Shown here in pieces: positions 27,511 through 37,499 of a stretch of DNA of 64,000 bases. Position 1 is the first letter of the stretch. Each line of letters opens with the position of its first letter. The notes beneath the pieces are model-generated. The model was given only the letters and a program-made list of their open reading frames with translations, searched no databases and was not told the origin of the DNA. Where the stretch lies: contig NZ_CP041387.1 of NCBI RefSeq assembly GCF_007005445.1, forward strand, positions 930,001 through 994,000, in the 5' to 3' direction. This stretch comes from Rhodopseudomonas palustris (GTDB lineage: Bacteria; Pseudomonadota; Alphaproteobacteria; Rhizobiales; Xanthobacteraceae). The position numbers were made by a program, and so were the translations under genes.

Positions 27511-29298
27511 ATGTCGGCAGGAAACAAACAAGCCGCCGCGCCCGCGGCCAAGCCCGGTAACGCCGCGAACCTGATCGCGCCCGACACCACCGGACTGAAT
27601 TTTTATCGCGCCGATCCGTCGCTCGCTGATCTGCTCCGCATCCATCTGCCGAAAGCGCTGGTCGATCACATCGAGCCGCATCTCGATGCGCTCGGCGCCT
27701 TGGCCGGCGGCCGGCTCGACGAGTGTGCGCGGCTCGCCGACCGCCACACGCCGATCCTACATCAGCGCGACCGGTTCGGCTGTGACGCCCAATATGTCGA
27801 GTATCACCCGGCGTATCGCGAGCTCGAGAACGCCGCATTCGGCACCTTCGGCATTCACGCGCTGTCGCACCGCAAGGGCATCATGGGCTGGCCGGAGACT
27901 TATCCGGTGACCGCCAAGCACGCCTTCACGCTGCTGTTCAACGAGACCGAATTCGGCATGGGCTGCCCGATCAACGTCACCGACGGCTGCGCCAAGCTGC
28001 TGTCGAAATTCGGCAGCGACGAATTGAAGGCGAAGTATCTCGACGGTTTGACCCAGACCGACATGAGCAAGCTGACGCAAGGTGGCCAGTTCATGACCGA
28101 GAAGGAGGGCGGCTCCGACGTCGGCACGCTGACCTCGGTGGCGGTGCCGGACGGCGATCACTGGCGGCTGTATGGCGAGAAGTGGTTCTGCTCCAACGCC
28201 GACGCCAAGGTGGTGATGCTGCTGGCGCGGCCCGAAGGCGCCGGCCCCGGTACCCGCGGCGTCGGTCTGTTTCTGATGCCGCGCGTGCTCGACGACGGCA
28301 CGCCCAATCACTACCGGATCGTCCGTCTGAAGGATAAGCTCGGCACCCGCTCGATGGCGTCGGGCGAGATCAAGCTCGAAGGCGCGATCGCCTACGCGGT
28401 CGGCAAGCTCGACCGCGGCTTCGTGCAGATGGCCGAGATGGTGAACTCATCGCGGCTGTCGAACGGCGTGAAGTCGACCGCCTTGATGCGCCGCGCCTGG
28501 CACGATGCGATCACGGTGGCGAAGAACCGTGTGGTGTTCGGCAGCCGTATCATCGACCTGCCGCTGGCGCGGCGGCAATTGATGAAGATCCTGCTGCCGA
28601 CCGAGCAGGGAATGTCGATCAGCTTCCTCACCGCCGACGCGCTCGACCGCGCCGAGGGCGGCAGCCAGGACGCCGCGGCGCTGCTGCGTATTCTCACGCC
28701 CACGCTGAAATTCCGTGCCACCCGCGATGCGCGCAAAGTCTGTGGTGATGCGCTCGAGATGCGCGGCGGCATCGGTTATGTCGAAGAGTTCGCCACCGCG
28801 CGCCTGCTGCGCGACGCGCATCTCGGCTCGATCTGGGAGGGCACCGGCAACATCGTGGCGATCGATGCGCTCAAGCGCGCGATCGGCCGGCATGGTGCGG
28901 AGTCGGCGCTCGCCGCCGATCTGCATGCCCGGCTCGACGATGCGGCGCGCGTGCCGCAGGCCTGGCGCGACCGGCTGCGCGGACTGATCGACAAGTCGAT
29001 CGATCTTGCTCGCGAGGTTGCGCGCGGCGCGGGCAACGAGGCCGACGCCCGCCGCGCAACTAGCGCGCTGTATCATGTCGCCAGCGCGGTGGCGTTCGCC
29101 GGGGAAGGCGCGAAGATCGAAGCGATGCGCGGCGATGCCCGCCGCGTGCTGCTGTCGCGGCTCGCCGTCGAGCATCGGCTGTATCAGCCCGATCCGTTCG
29201 CCGCTCAGGACGGTAAGCTCGAACTCGCGATCGCCGATCACCTGCTCGGCGACCGCGCCGCCACCATGGAGGAGATCGCGCCGTTGCTGGCGGCGTAG
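27511..29298 (+). CDS. AidB-like acyl-CoA dehydrogenase (595 aa)
   Basis: A long acyl-CoA dehydrogenase. The N-terminal part resembles AidB/FadE-type proteins (ELENAAFGTFGIHALSHRKG), the flavin domain has LTQGGQFMTEKEGGSDVG and the C-terminal domain has RGGIGYVEEF and GSIWEGTGNIVAIDAL, in which the Glu of WEGTGN matches the usual catalytic base. A further C-terminal helical extension of about 100 residues follows. It should introduce a double bond into an acyl-CoA with FAD as cofactor; AidB itself also binds DNA, which cannot be judged here. The ATG at 27511 is preferred to an upstream TTG. A repeat separates it from the convergent amidase. Confidence 0.9.
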   Translation: MSAGNKQAAAPAAKPGNAANLIAPDTTGLNFYRADPSLADLLRIHLPKALVDHIEPHLDALGALAGGRLDECARLADRHTPILHQRDRFGCDAQYVEYHPAYRELENAAFGTFGIHALSHRKGIMGWPETYPVTAKHAFTLLFNETEFGMGCPINVTDGCAKLLSKFGSDELKAKYLDGLTQTDMSKLTQGGQFMTEKEGGSDVGTLTSVAVPDGDHWRLYGEKWFCSNADAKVVMLLARPEGAGPGTRGVGLFLMPRVLDDGTPNHYRIVRLKDKLGTRSMASGEIKLEGAIAYAVGKLDRGFVQMAEMVNSSRLSNGVKSTALMRRAWHDAITVAKNRVVFGSRIIDLPLARRQLMKILLPTEQGMSISFLTADALDRAEGGSQDAAALLRILTPTLKFRATRDARKVCGDALEMRGGIGYVEEFATARLLRDAHLGSIWEGTGNIVAIDALKRAIGRHGAESALAADLHARLDDAARVPQAWRDRLRGLIDKSIDLAREVARGAGNEADARRATSALYHVASAVAFAGEGAKIEAMRGDARRVLLSRLAVEHRLYQPDPFAAQDGKLELAIADHLLGDRAATMEEIAPLLAA

Positions 29299-29322
29299 GG
29301 TGCGAGTCTGAAATCTCTTCCC

Positions 29323-29405
29323 GCCATTGCGAGGAGCGAAGCGACGAAGCAATCCGGCGCTGTGCTCGGAGCTCTCGATTGCTTTGCTTCGCTCGCAATG
29401 ACGAC
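29323..29405. repeat. Palindromic repeat family D
   Basis: Outer arms CATTGCGAGGAGCGAAG and its near complement CTTCGCTCGCAATG bracket a centre with GAAGCAATCC and GATTGCTTTG. It lies between convergent genes. Elements of this wording are common in Bradyrhizobium-type genomes. Only one copy was noticed here. Confidence 0.8.
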
Positions 29406-29430
29406 GGATTGTGGTGGCGTTCGTCGCTGA

Positions 29431-30903
29431 CTAATCGACCAGCGCCCTCGGCGGCGTGAAGCCGCCGAATTCGCGTTCGATCAGTTCGGCGAGCTTCAGA
29501 GGGGTGCGGTCTTCCAGCCACGGGCCGACGATCTGCACGCCGACGGGCAGGCCGTCGTCCGACATTCCCACCGGGATCGCGGTCGACGGCAGGCCGGGCA
29601 GGGTGGCGATGCCGGGCCACACCAGTTGATCGACGTAGGGATAGGCCTTGCCGTCGATCTCGATGCGGCGGTCTTCCTGCGGCTCGGAGTGATCCTGGGT
29701 GTAGGCCGGCGTCGGCATCACCGGGCAGATCACCGCGTCGATCGATTTGAACAGTTCGTGCCATTGCGCTCGCAGGCCGGTGCGGCGGCTGTCGGCGGCG
29801 ACCCAGTCGCGATGGCTTAGCACGATGCCGCGCAGCCGCTCGGCGGCGAGGCTGTCGTCCTTGGCGTCGAGCCGGGCCGCCATCTCCTGCGCGCCGGCGT
29901 ACAGCTCGGGCGGGAAGCCGGCGGCGAGGAACGACAGCAGCATCCGCATATACACCCGCGAGGTCTCGGCGAGATCCGGCAGCAGCGGCGACTGCCGCTC
30001 GACGCGGACGCCGGCCCTGGTCAGCCCGGCCGCCAGCGTTTGCAGCGCGCCGCGCACCGCCGCGCCGGTCGGCAGCAGCGGATGGGTATCCAGCAGCAGC
30101 ACGCGGAAATCCTTCAGTGTGGTGTGCCGCGCTGCCGGCAGATCGAGTTGGTACGCAATGCCGTCGAACACCGGATCGGTGCCGGCGATGACGTCGAGCA
30201 GCAGCGCCAGATCGGCGGCCGAGCGCGCCATCGGGCCGATCACCGACAGGTCGCGGTTGGATGGCAGCGGCGGAAACGGCGGCGGGGTATGGCCGCGCGC
30301 CGGGCACAGCCCGAAGGTCGGCTTGTGGGCATAGACGCCGCAGTAATGCGCCGGCACCCGCAACGAGCCGCCGATGTCGGAGCCGAGCGACAGCGCGCCA
30401 TAGCCGGCGGCGAGCGCGGCCGACGAGCCGCCGGACGAGCCGCCGGGCGTGCGAGACAGATCGAAGGGGTTGCCGGTGGTGCCGTACACGTCGTTGTAGC
30501 TCTGCCAGTCGCCGAGCGCGACCGGCACGTTGGTTTTGCCGAGGATCACGCCGCCGGCGGCCTTGACCCGCTGGATCGCCAGCGCGTCCTGTTGCGCCAC
30601 GAAATTCTTCTGCTCGACGAAGCCCCAGGTGGTCGGCAGTCCGGCGACGTTGAAGCTCTCCTTCACCGTCAGCGGGATGCCGAGCAGCGGCTCGCGTCCG
30701 CCGCGTGACAGCGCCAGATTGGCCGCTCGGGCGCTCTGCAGCGCGCGGTCGAAGTCGCGGACACAGATCGCGTTGATCTTGTCGTCGTGGCGCTCGATTC
30801 GTCCGATCGCGTCCTGAGTGAGTTCGACGGCGGAGACCTGTTTGGTCTTCAAGGCTTGTGCAAGGTCGGTGACAGTCGCGAAGCTCCAGGACGAGACGGG
30901 CAA
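29431..30903 (-). CDS. Amidase-signature-family hydrolase
   Basis: A 490-residue amidase-signature enzyme. The Ser-cisSer-Lys triad is visible: Lys in LTVKESFNV, and both serines in the glycine/serine-rich GGSSGGSSAALAAGYGAL with SDIGGSLRVPAHYCG. It would hydrolyse a carboxylic amide to acid plus ammonia. Homologues include acylamidases and GatA, but no GatB/GatC is nearby, so it is a stand-alone catabolic amidase. An FNR/FixK-like box lies 143 bases upstream of the start, facing a possible -10 (AATAAT), so oxygen-dependent control is possible. Confidence 0.88.
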   Translation of the reverse strand: MPVSSWSFATVTDLAQALKTKQVSAVELTQDAIGRIERHDDKINAICVRDFDRALQSARAANLALSRGGREPLLGIPLTVKESFNVAGLPTTWGFVEQKNFVAQQDALAIQRVKAAGGVILGKTNVPVALGDWQSYNDVYGTTGNPFDLSRTPGGSSGGSSAALAAGYGALSLGSDIGGSLRVPAHYCGVYAHKPTFGLCPARGHTPPPFPPLPSNRDLSVIGPMARSAADLALLLDVIAGTDPVFDGIAYQLDLPAARHTTLKDFRVLLLDTHPLLPTGAAVRGALQTLAAGLTRAGVRVERQSPLLPDLAETSRVYMRMLLSFLAAGFPPELYAGAQEMAARLDAKDDSLAAERLRGIVLSHRDWVAADSRRTGLRAQWHELFKSIDAVICPVMPTPAYTQDHSEPQEDRRIEIDGKAYPYVDQLVWPGIATLPGLPSTAIPVGMSDDGLPVGVQIVGPWLEDRTPLKLAELIEREFGGFTPPRALVD

Positions 30904-31045
30904 GATGGCTTTCTCCGGGTTCGAGGCGGGGGACGAGCTGGGCCGGAGCTTAGTCGGTTCTTGGGCCTGCGGTAGTGGCTTGCCGCGGGAGCTGATCCGA
31001 TCAGTTCCAGGGGGCTCGCGATTATTTCCGCCAAGCGAGATATTC

Positions 31046-31059
31046 TTGACTTAGGTCAA
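31046..31059. promoter_or_regulatory. FNR/FixK-type box TTGACTTAGGTCAA
   Basis: A near-perfect dyad TTGAC-N4-GTCAA, matching the TTGA-N6-TCAA pattern bound by FNR, FixK and AadR proteins. Possible -10 hexamers lie about 29-35 bases away on both sides: AATAAT (31026-31021, minus strand, toward the amidase) and CATACT (31085-31090, plus strand). That spacing suits class II activation in either direction. Confidence 0.65.
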
Positions 31060-31095
31060 GGATCATTCCACGAATGTTCTATTGCATACTCGCCT

Positions 31096-31293
31096 GGGTA
31101 GAAATTGCCGTTCGGCGGCAGCATGGCGCCAGCGGGCAGCGCAACGAGCGGGGGCAGGGCGCGAGGCGACGTAGTTGCCTGCGAGGCGATACAGGTGCCG
31201 CATGAGGAATTCGCACCATCCGCCAGACGCGGAGTGGGTGCATCGAGTCTCCCTTGACTTAAAGCTCCGGCGGTTTCCGGAGCTTCTTTATTT
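31096..31293 (+). ncRNA. Candidate FNR/FixK-controlled small RNA (may encode a 44-aa peptide)
   Basis: A transcript of about 200 bases is predicted from the promoter-like elements at 31046-31090 and the terminator at 31262-31293, with no known gene between. A small open frame (31123-31257, 44 codons, beginning MAPAGSATSG and ending GASSLP) stops five bases before the terminator stem, but its ribosome site is weak. I therefore call it a candidate small RNA and leave the peptide open. The start is estimated from the -10, not observed. Confidence 0.4.
31262..31293 (+). terminator. Rho-independent terminator without an upstream annotated gene
   Basis: A 9-bp stem AAGCTCCGG/CCGGAGCTT with a 6-base loop followed by CTTTATTT. 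The T-rich tail lies on the plus strand, where no gene ends nearby. In the other direction it lies 65 bases beyond the TonB-like stop and has only a short TTTAA, so a second role there is possible. Confidence 0.75.
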
Positions 31294-31357
31294 CCGGCCC
31301 TGAAGTTTCTGGTCCTTCCACACGGCTTTCGGAGGGACGCGTGGCTGAGCAGCGGGT

Positions 31358-32218
31358 TCAGCCGCGGAAATCCTGCGGCGTAAAGCCGATGTCGAGCACC
31401 CGCCATTCGCGATATTTATCGGCCGGCAACATCGTATAGGGCTGGCACGCTTCCAGTGCGGCGATCGCGCCTCTCATCAGCGCCGGGCCCTTGGCCGAGG
31501 CGCTGGCTTCGATCAGAAACGGCTCCTGGGCGAGCCGACCGTCCGGCGTCAGCCCGACCCGGATCACGATCTTGACGTTGTCGGCCGGCGACAGCCCTGC
31601 CGGCAGGGCGGCGCAGGATCTCAATCGCTTGCGCAGCGCCGCCACCGCCTCCGCGCTGATGTTGGCGACGGTTTCGGCCGGCGCGTCGAACCCGCCGCCC
31701 TCGGCCGGCAGGCCGAGCGCCACCGAGTATTTCACGGTGATGTCCGGCTCCTGCGGGATCGCGGGTGGGAAGGGCATCGGCGCTGCTGCCGGTTTGGCCG
31801 GTTGAGGCTGCTGCTGCGGTGCCGGCTGTTGTTGCGGCGGAGGCGCCGGGGCCTGCGCGTTCTGCTGCGGCGGAGGCTGTGGAGCGGGCGGTGGCGGCTT
31901 GGTCTCGGCCGGCTGCTGCTGGGCGGCGAGGGCCTGCTGCTGCGGCTTGGGCTGCTCGGCTGGCGTCTGCGGCACCTCGAAACTCGGCGCCTGTTGCTCG
32001 TCCGGCTTCTGATCCGGCTCTTTCTCCGGCACCGGCGGCGGCGCTTCGTCGGCAGTCACCACTTCGACCTCGATCCGCTGTTCCGGCACTTCGGCGAAGG
32101 GATGCACCTCGGCGAGCAGCAGCACCGCGCCGACTAGCACGACATGCGCCAGCACCGACACCGCAGCACCAGCGCGGTCGGAGGTCGGCGAAGCTATCGG
32201 AACAAGGCGGAGCCGCAT
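31358..32218 (-). CDS. TonB/TolA-like envelope protein
   Basis: A 286-residue protein. One N-terminal membrane anchor (about 16-40, SVLAHVVLVGAVLLLAEV) precedes an acidic then Pro/Gln-rich periplasmic spacer (about 55-160, with EPDQKPDEQQ and repeated QQ and PP), and a folded C-terminal domain (SCAALPAGLSP, VKIVIRVGLTPDGRLAQEPFLIEAS). This layout is shared by TonB and TolA; the C-terminal text is closer to the TolA-like group that ends in a short alpha/beta domain. It probably spans the periplasm to couple inner-membrane energy or stabilise the envelope. ExbBD or TolQR are not adjacent. I set the start at 32218; longer frames read low-complexity sequence. Confidence 0.78.
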   Translation of the reverse strand: MRLRLVPIASPTSDRAGAAVSVLAHVVLVGAVLLLAEVHPFAEVPEQRIEVEVVTADEAPPPVPEKEPDQKPDEQQAPSFEVPQTPAEQPKPQQQALAAQQQPAETKPPPPAPQPPPQQNAQAPAPPPQQQPAPQQQPQPAKPAAAPMPFPPAIPQEPDITVKYSVALGLPAEGGGFDAPAETVANISAEAVAALRKRLRSCAALPAGLSPADNVKIVIRVGLTPDGRLAQEPFLIEASASAKGPALMRGAIAALEACQPYTMLPADKYREWRVLDIGFTPQDFRG

Positions 32219-32283
32219 CACCGCGCCAGCATAGCGTAGCCCGGCGGCGGAGCGGAGTCGTTCTTGGCTTTGGAGCCGCGATC

Positions 32284-32312
32284 GTGCCCTCGCCGTTCGG
32301 CGGCGAGGGCAC
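32284..32312 (-). terminator. Long GC hairpin between acyl-CoA ligase and TonB-like genes
   Basis: A 12-bp perfect stem GTGCCCTCGCCG/CGGCGAGGGCAC with a 5-base loop lies 16 bases downstream of the stop of the minus-strand ligase gene. A U-tract is absent, so it may need Rho. Confidence 0.6.
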
Positions 32313-32328
32313 GGCAGGATCGGATCGC

Positions 32329-33885
32329 TCAGGCGGTCGCGGCGACCTTGTTCTGCGCTTGCGGCCAGTAGCGGTCCTTGAGGTGGCGCTTGACCAGCTT
32401 GCCGGTCGGGGTGCGCGGCAGCTCGGCCTCGAAGTCGACCGAGCGCGGGCACTTGATCGGCGACAGCCGCTCGCGGCAGAACGCGATCAGCTCGGCCGCC
32501 CGCTCGGCGCTGGGCGCGGCGCCGTCGCGAAGCTGCACCACCGCCTTGACCTCTTCGCCCATCTCGGGGTTCGGCACGCCGAACACCGCGACGTCGGCGA
32601 CGTCGGGATGGGTCAGCAGCACGTCCTCGGTCTCCTGCGGGTAGATGTTCACGCCGCCGGAGATGATCATGTAGCTCTTGCGGTCGGTGAGATACAAAAA
32701 CCCCTCGTCGTCGAGATAGCCGACGTCGCCCAGCGTCGACCAGCCCTTTTCATTGTAGGCCTTCTTGGTCTTGTCCGGATCGTTGTGATAGCTGAACGAC
32801 GGCGCATCGGCGAAGTACACGGTGCCGATTTCGCCGACAGGCAGTTCGTCGCCGTCGTCATCGAGGATCTTGATGGTGCCGACCACCGCCTTGCCGACCG
32901 TGCCGCGATGCGTGAGCCATTGCTGCGAGGTCGAGACCGTGACGCCGTTGCCTTCGGAGCCGGCGTAGTACTCGATCAGGATCGGGCCCCACCACTCGAT
33001 CATCTTGGCCTTTACGTCGACCGGGCAGGGTGCGGCGGCGTGGATTGCGCCCTTCAGGGACGACACGTCGTAGCGGCTGCGGATCGCGTCGGGGAGCTTC
33101 AGCATCCGCACGAACATCGTCGGCACGAGCTGCGACTGCGTCACCTTGTACTTCTCGACCAGCGCTAGGAACTGCTCGGCGTCGAAATGCTCCATGATGA
33201 TCGAGGTGCCGCCGAGCGTGGTCGCCATCATGTTGAAGCGCAGCGGAGCCGCGTGATACAGCGGCGCCGGCGACAGATAGATGCTGCCGTCGTTCATGCC
33301 GCACATCTTCTCGCACAACAGGCGCAGGAACGGGCTCGGCACGTCGATGGCGCTACCTTCGAATTCGCGCTTGATGCCCTTCGGCCGACCGGTGGTGCCG
33401 GAGGAATACAGCATGTCGTATCCGGCGACCTCGTCGGCGATCGGCGTAGTCGGCTGCGCGGCGGTTTCCTGCTCCCACGAACGGAAGCCGGCGACCGGCT
33501 GGTCGACCATGTAGTAGAGCGGCGCGCCCGGTGCGTCCGACAGCAGCGCCTTCATCGTCTCGCTGCCCTGAGCGGAGGTGATCACCACCTTGGCGCCGCA
33601 GTCCTGAACGATGTAGCCGATCTCGTCCTTGGTCAAATAGCGACTGATCGCGGTGTAATACAGGCCGGCGCGCTGCGCCGCCCAGCAGATCTCCATGAAC
33701 GCCAGCCGGTTCTCCATCAACAGCGCGATGTGATCGCCGGCCTTCAGCCCCAGCGACCGGAACAGATGCGCGCCCTGGTTGGAGCGCTCGTCGAGCTGTC
33801 GATAAGTCAGAGCCTGGCCGGTCGAGGCCATCCGGTAGGCGACTTTGTCGGGGGTGGTCTTGGCGTGAATCGACGGATGCGTCAT
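32329..33885 (-). CDS. Acyl-CoA synthetase (AMP-forming)
   Basis: A 518-residue adenylate-forming ligase that activates a carboxylic acid to its CoA thioester. It has the P-loop YSSGTTGRPKGI, the aromatic/acid pocket segment YYAGSEGN, the hinge-region YLTDRKSYMIISGGVNIYPQE and the C-terminal catalytic Lys in LPRTPTGKLVKR. The chain-length or aromatic preference is not readable. It is transcribed leftward behind the thiolase at 34073, divergent from the TetR gene, and probably belongs to the same catabolic system as the rightward acyl-CoA genes. Confidence 0.9.
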   Translation of the reverse strand: MTHPSIHAKTTPDKVAYRMASTGQALTYRQLDERSNQGAHLFRSLGLKAGDHIALLMENRLAFMEICWAAQRAGLYYTAISRYLTKDEIGYIVQDCGAKVVITSAQGSETMKALLSDAPGAPLYYMVDQPVAGFRSWEQETAAQPTTPIADEVAGYDMLYSSGTTGRPKGIKREFEGSAIDVPSPFLRLLCEKMCGMNDGSIYLSPAPLYHAAPLRFNMMATTLGGTSIIMEHFDAEQFLALVEKYKVTQSQLVPTMFVRMLKLPDAIRSRYDVSSLKGAIHAAAPCPVDVKAKMIEWWGPILIEYYAGSEGNGVTVSTSQQWLTHRGTVGKAVVGTIKILDDDGDELPVGEIGTVYFADAPSFSYHNDPDKTKKAYNEKGWSTLGDVGYLDDEGFLYLTDRKSYMIISGGVNIYPQETEDVLLTHPDVADVAVFGVPNPEMGEEVKAVVQLRDGAAPSAERAAELIAFCRERLSPIKCPRSVDFEAELPRTPTGKLVKRHLKDRYWPQAQNKVAATA

Positions 33886-33936
33886 GGGATTTCCTCTCGG
33901 TGATGCGGCGGATTGATTCCGCTCTGTCTGGCACTG

Positions 33937-34055
33937 AACCTCATGATGAGGAGCGCGCCGTTAGGCGCGCGTCTCGAACCATGAGGGTATAGAGCACATC
34001 CTTCGAGACGCCCGGCTCGGCCCTTCGGGCTGTGCCGGGCTCCTCAGGATGAGGC
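33937..34055. repeat. Palindromic repeat family B
   Basis: A unit of two hairpins: CCTCATGATGAGGAGCGCGC with GCGCGTCTCGAACCATGAGG, then CATCCTTCGAGACGCCCGG with CCGGGCTCCTCAGGATGAGG. Copies or part-copies occur at 41513-41617, 43001-43048 and 62303-62400. It separates the ligase and thiolase genes, where it may affect transcript stability. Confidence 0.88.
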
Positions 34056-34072
34056 CTTGCGGCTTGTTGTCG

Positions 34073-35248
<1,176 letters not shown>

Positions 35249-35320
35249 GTGTTCTCTCCCTGTAATGGTTGTTGGGTATGGGTATTGGACCGCGGCGATT
35301 TAAGTGGTGGGGAAGGATTT

Positions 35321-35336
35321 AGTCAATCGATCAATT
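35321..35336. promoter_or_regulatory. Candidate TetR operator AGTCAATCGATCAATT
   Basis: A partly symmetric sequence centred on ATCGAT, in the 100-base gap between the divergent thiolase and TetR genes. The TCAATT wording recalls the paa operator at 58905. TetR proteins usually bind such gaps and repress both sides. The symmetry is imperfect, so the call is tentative. Confidence 0.4.
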
Positions 35337-35348
35337 AACGCTTGAGCC

Positions 35349-36056
35349 GTGTCAAACGATGCTGTAAGTGCGATGACGATGGCAGCGCACCTGAACCATT
35401 CGATGGCTACCAAGGCGCCGGCGGCGAAAAATTCGACCGCCGAGAAGCTGTTGGTCGCTGCGGGCGAGTTGATGATCGAGCGCAACTCGGTCGAGATCTC
35501 GCTGGCCGACATCGCGCAGAAGTCCGGCGTCAATGCCGCGCTGGTGAAGTATCACTTCGGCAACAAGGATGGCCTGCTGCTGGCGTTGCTCGAGCGCGAC
35601 GCCGCCAACGAGATGACGCATCTCGATTTCCTGCTGGCGCAGCCGCTGTCGCCGACCACCAAGATGAAGCTGCACATCGCCGGCATCATCAAGGCGTATC
35701 ATCAGTTTCCGTATCTCAACCGGCTGATTCACTATCTGCTGCACGGGCTCAACCGCGACACCGCCGACGAGGTCACCAAGTTCTTCGTCGGGCCGCTGCT
35801 CGACTTCCATCGCCGGCTGCTCGCCGAGGGTGTCGCCAGCGGCGATTTCCGCGAGGTCGATCCGGTGCTGTTCTACACCACGCTGATCGGCGCCTGCGAT
35901 CACCTGTTCTTCGGTCGGCAGACCATGATGCGCGCTGCCGGCGTCGGGCCGGTGACGGACGAGGTCTGTCGCTCCTATGTGGCGCATATCGAAAAGATCG
36001 TCCTCGGTGGTTTGCTGACGAACAGAGCACGTCAGCCTTCCGCCGCAGGATCCTGA
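35349..36056 (+). CDS. TetR-family transcriptional regulator
   Basis: A protein of up to 235 residues. The N-terminal TetR helix-turn-helix lies around residues 30-75 (AEKLLVAAGELMIERNS, ISLADIAQKSGVNAALVKYHFGNKDGLL); the rest is an all-helical ligand-binding domain with FYTTLIGACDHLFFGRQ. The GTG at 35349 is one of several possible starts; ATGs at 35373 and 35379 would shorten it by about ten residues. It stands between divergent acyl-CoA catabolic genes and probably represses them until an acyl-CoA intermediate binds (inference from family and context). Confidence 0.87.
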   Translation: MSNDAVSAMTMAAHLNHSMATKAPAAKNSTAEKLLVAAGELMIERNSVEISLADIAQKSGVNAALVKYHFGNKDGLLLALLERDAANEMTHLDFLLAQPLSPTTKMKLHIAGIIKAYHQFPYLNRLIHYLLHGLNRDTADEVTKFFVGPLLDFHRRLLAEGVASGDFREVDPVLFYTTLIGACDHLFFGRQTMMRAAGVGPVTDEVCRSYVAHIEKIVLGGLLTNRARQPSAAGS

Positions 36057-36517
36057 GCTAACAAAAAGAAGAAACGACCCCACCCAACTTCAGAGACCTT
36101 CAATTCAGACCCGGGACAAGCCAAGGAAAATCCGAACAAACAACAATAACGCCCAAGGAACCAGTTCACGGAACCTGCCCGGCAAGAAGGCAGGCGGAAT
36201 GGAGCTTCAGGCACCCCCGGGACATTGTTCGTGTCTCTATAAAGAAGAAAACGCCAGGAAACGCCCAAGCAATCTGTCGGAACGCGAGCTCAACGAGACG
36301 CCACCCAAGGAGAGACCTCGAGCCGGATCGGTAGCGGACCAAGTCGCGACCTTTTGCCGGCCTCAACGATCGGGGAAACGCCCAAGGGGCTGTTGAAGGC
36401 CCGGACCAACAGCGCAATAACCACGCGGGACGCGTCGGCCCGACCGCTCTTAAAAGGCGGCGAGCGGTGTCGTCCGAGACCAAGCTTCAAGAAAGCGCCC
36501 AAGGAAAGGGATATCCA
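36057..36517 (+). other. 461-base gene-free leader with repeated GCCCAAGG motif
   Basis: No coding sequence is convincing here. The first 130 bases are markedly T-poor and A/C-rich on the plus strand. The octamer GCCCAAGG (or one-base variants) occurs at 36151, 36263, 36303, 36380 and 36497; the 36263, 36380 and 36497 copies, preceded by GAAACG or GAAAGC, are 117 bases apart each time. The last copy overlaps the ribosome site of the next gene. No long sequence similarity was seen between the units. Confidence 0.5.
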
Positions 36518-37276
36518 ATGCAGTTGAAAGACGTCTCCGTTCTCATCACCGGCGGTGGTTCGGGGCTCGGCGCCGCGACCGCGCGGGCGATGGCCGCCAA
36601 GGGCGCCAAGGTCGCCGTGCTCGACATGAACAAGGACAACGCCGAGAAGGTCGCGGCCGAGATCGGTGGCGTCGCCTGCGTCGGCGACGTGTCGCAGGAA
36701 GCCCCGGTCAAGGAGGCGATCGCCAAGGCTGAAGCCGCGCACGGCATCGTCCGCGTGCTGGTGAACTGCGCCGGCATCGGCGGCGCGGTGAAGACCGTCA
36801 GCAAGAACGGCGCCTATCCGCTCGACCACTTCTCGCGCATCATCAACGTCAACCTGATCGGCAGCTTCAACTGCATCCGGCTCGTCGCCGAGCGGATGCA
36901 GAGTGCGCCGACCATCGGCGAAGAGCGCGGCGTCTGCATCAACACCGCCTCGGTGGCGGCGTTCGACGGTCAGATCGGCCAGGCTGCTTACTCCGCTTCG
37001 AAGGGTGGCATCGTCGGCATGACCCTGCCGGTGGCGCGCGACCTCGCGTCGATGAACATCCGCGTCATGACCATCGCGCCGGGCCTGTTCCTCACCCCGC
37101 TGCTGATGGGCCTGTCGGAAGACGCCCGCAAGAGCCTCGGCGCCCAGGTGCCGCATCCGGCCCGCCTCGGCGATCCGTCGGAATACGCCTCGCTCGCGGT
37201 GCAGATCGTCGAGAACCCGATGCTGAACGGCGAGACCATCCGTCTCGACGGCGCCATCCGCATGGCGCCGCGCTAA
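36518..37276 (+). CDS. 3-hydroxyacyl-CoA dehydrogenase, type II SDR
   Basis: A 252-residue SDR resembling HSD17B10-type 3-hydroxyacyl-CoA dehydrogenases, which oxidise the hydroxyl group in beta-oxidation using NAD. It has [22 protein letters not shown], active Ser in [23 protein letters not shown] with the Tyr and Lys in place, and a [12 protein letters not shown] loop. The ATG at 36518 has AAGGAAAGG 5 bases upstream; an in-frame start at 36467 would add 17 residues in a T-poor leader. It opens the rightward acyl-CoA gene row. Confidence 0.9.
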   Translation: MQLKDVSVLITGGGSGLGAATARAMAAKGAKVAVLDMNKDNAEKVAAEIGGVACVGDVSQEAPVKEAIAKAEAAHGIVRVLVNCAGIGGAVKTVSKNGAYPLDHFSRIINVNLIGSFNCIRLVAERMQSAPTIGEERGVCINTASVAAFDGQIGQAAYSASKGGIVGMTLPVARDLASMNIRVMTIAPGLFLTPLLMGLSEDARKSLGAQVPHPARLGDPSEYASLAVQIVENPMLNGETIRLDGAIRMAPR

Positions 37277-37285
37277 ACGCGCACT

Positions 37286-37317
37286 TCTCACCCTTTCCGT
37301 TTCGGGAGAGGGTGAGA
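37286..37317. terminator. Hairpin TCTCACCCT/AGGGTGAGA
   Basis: A 9-bp perfect stem with a 14-base centre begins nine bases after the stop of the 3-hydroxyacyl-CoA dehydrogenase gene. It may attenuate or terminate transcription, or be one more dispersed repeat. No U-tract follows. Confidence 0.5.
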
Positions 37318-37499
37318 TCTTCGATCTCCGCCGCGTGTAGTTCGCGATAGACCTTCGATCTCTCGCGCGGCGGAATTCGAAGCACGCAGGACTGTTTCTT
37401 TCCCTGTATTTGGGAGGGGAGCGACTATCGCCAGAACGGCGATCCGATTAAACGTCGCAGCAGCGGCGTATAAGAACAACAACTGACGGGAGTGATGGC

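Larger units (their letters stand above)
30904..31357. other. Intergenic region with FNR-like box and orphan terminator
   Basis: These 454 bases separate the amidase start from the 3' end of the TonB-like gene. No protein family is recognisable. They contain the FNR/FixK box at 31046, a short open frame at 31123 and a strong terminator at 31262, each listed separately. Confidence 0.7.

Noticed and set aside
36257..36497. Tandem 117-bp repeat unit
   Set aside because: The octamer spacing is regular, but the sequence between copies shows no similarity, so it is not a tandem repeat.
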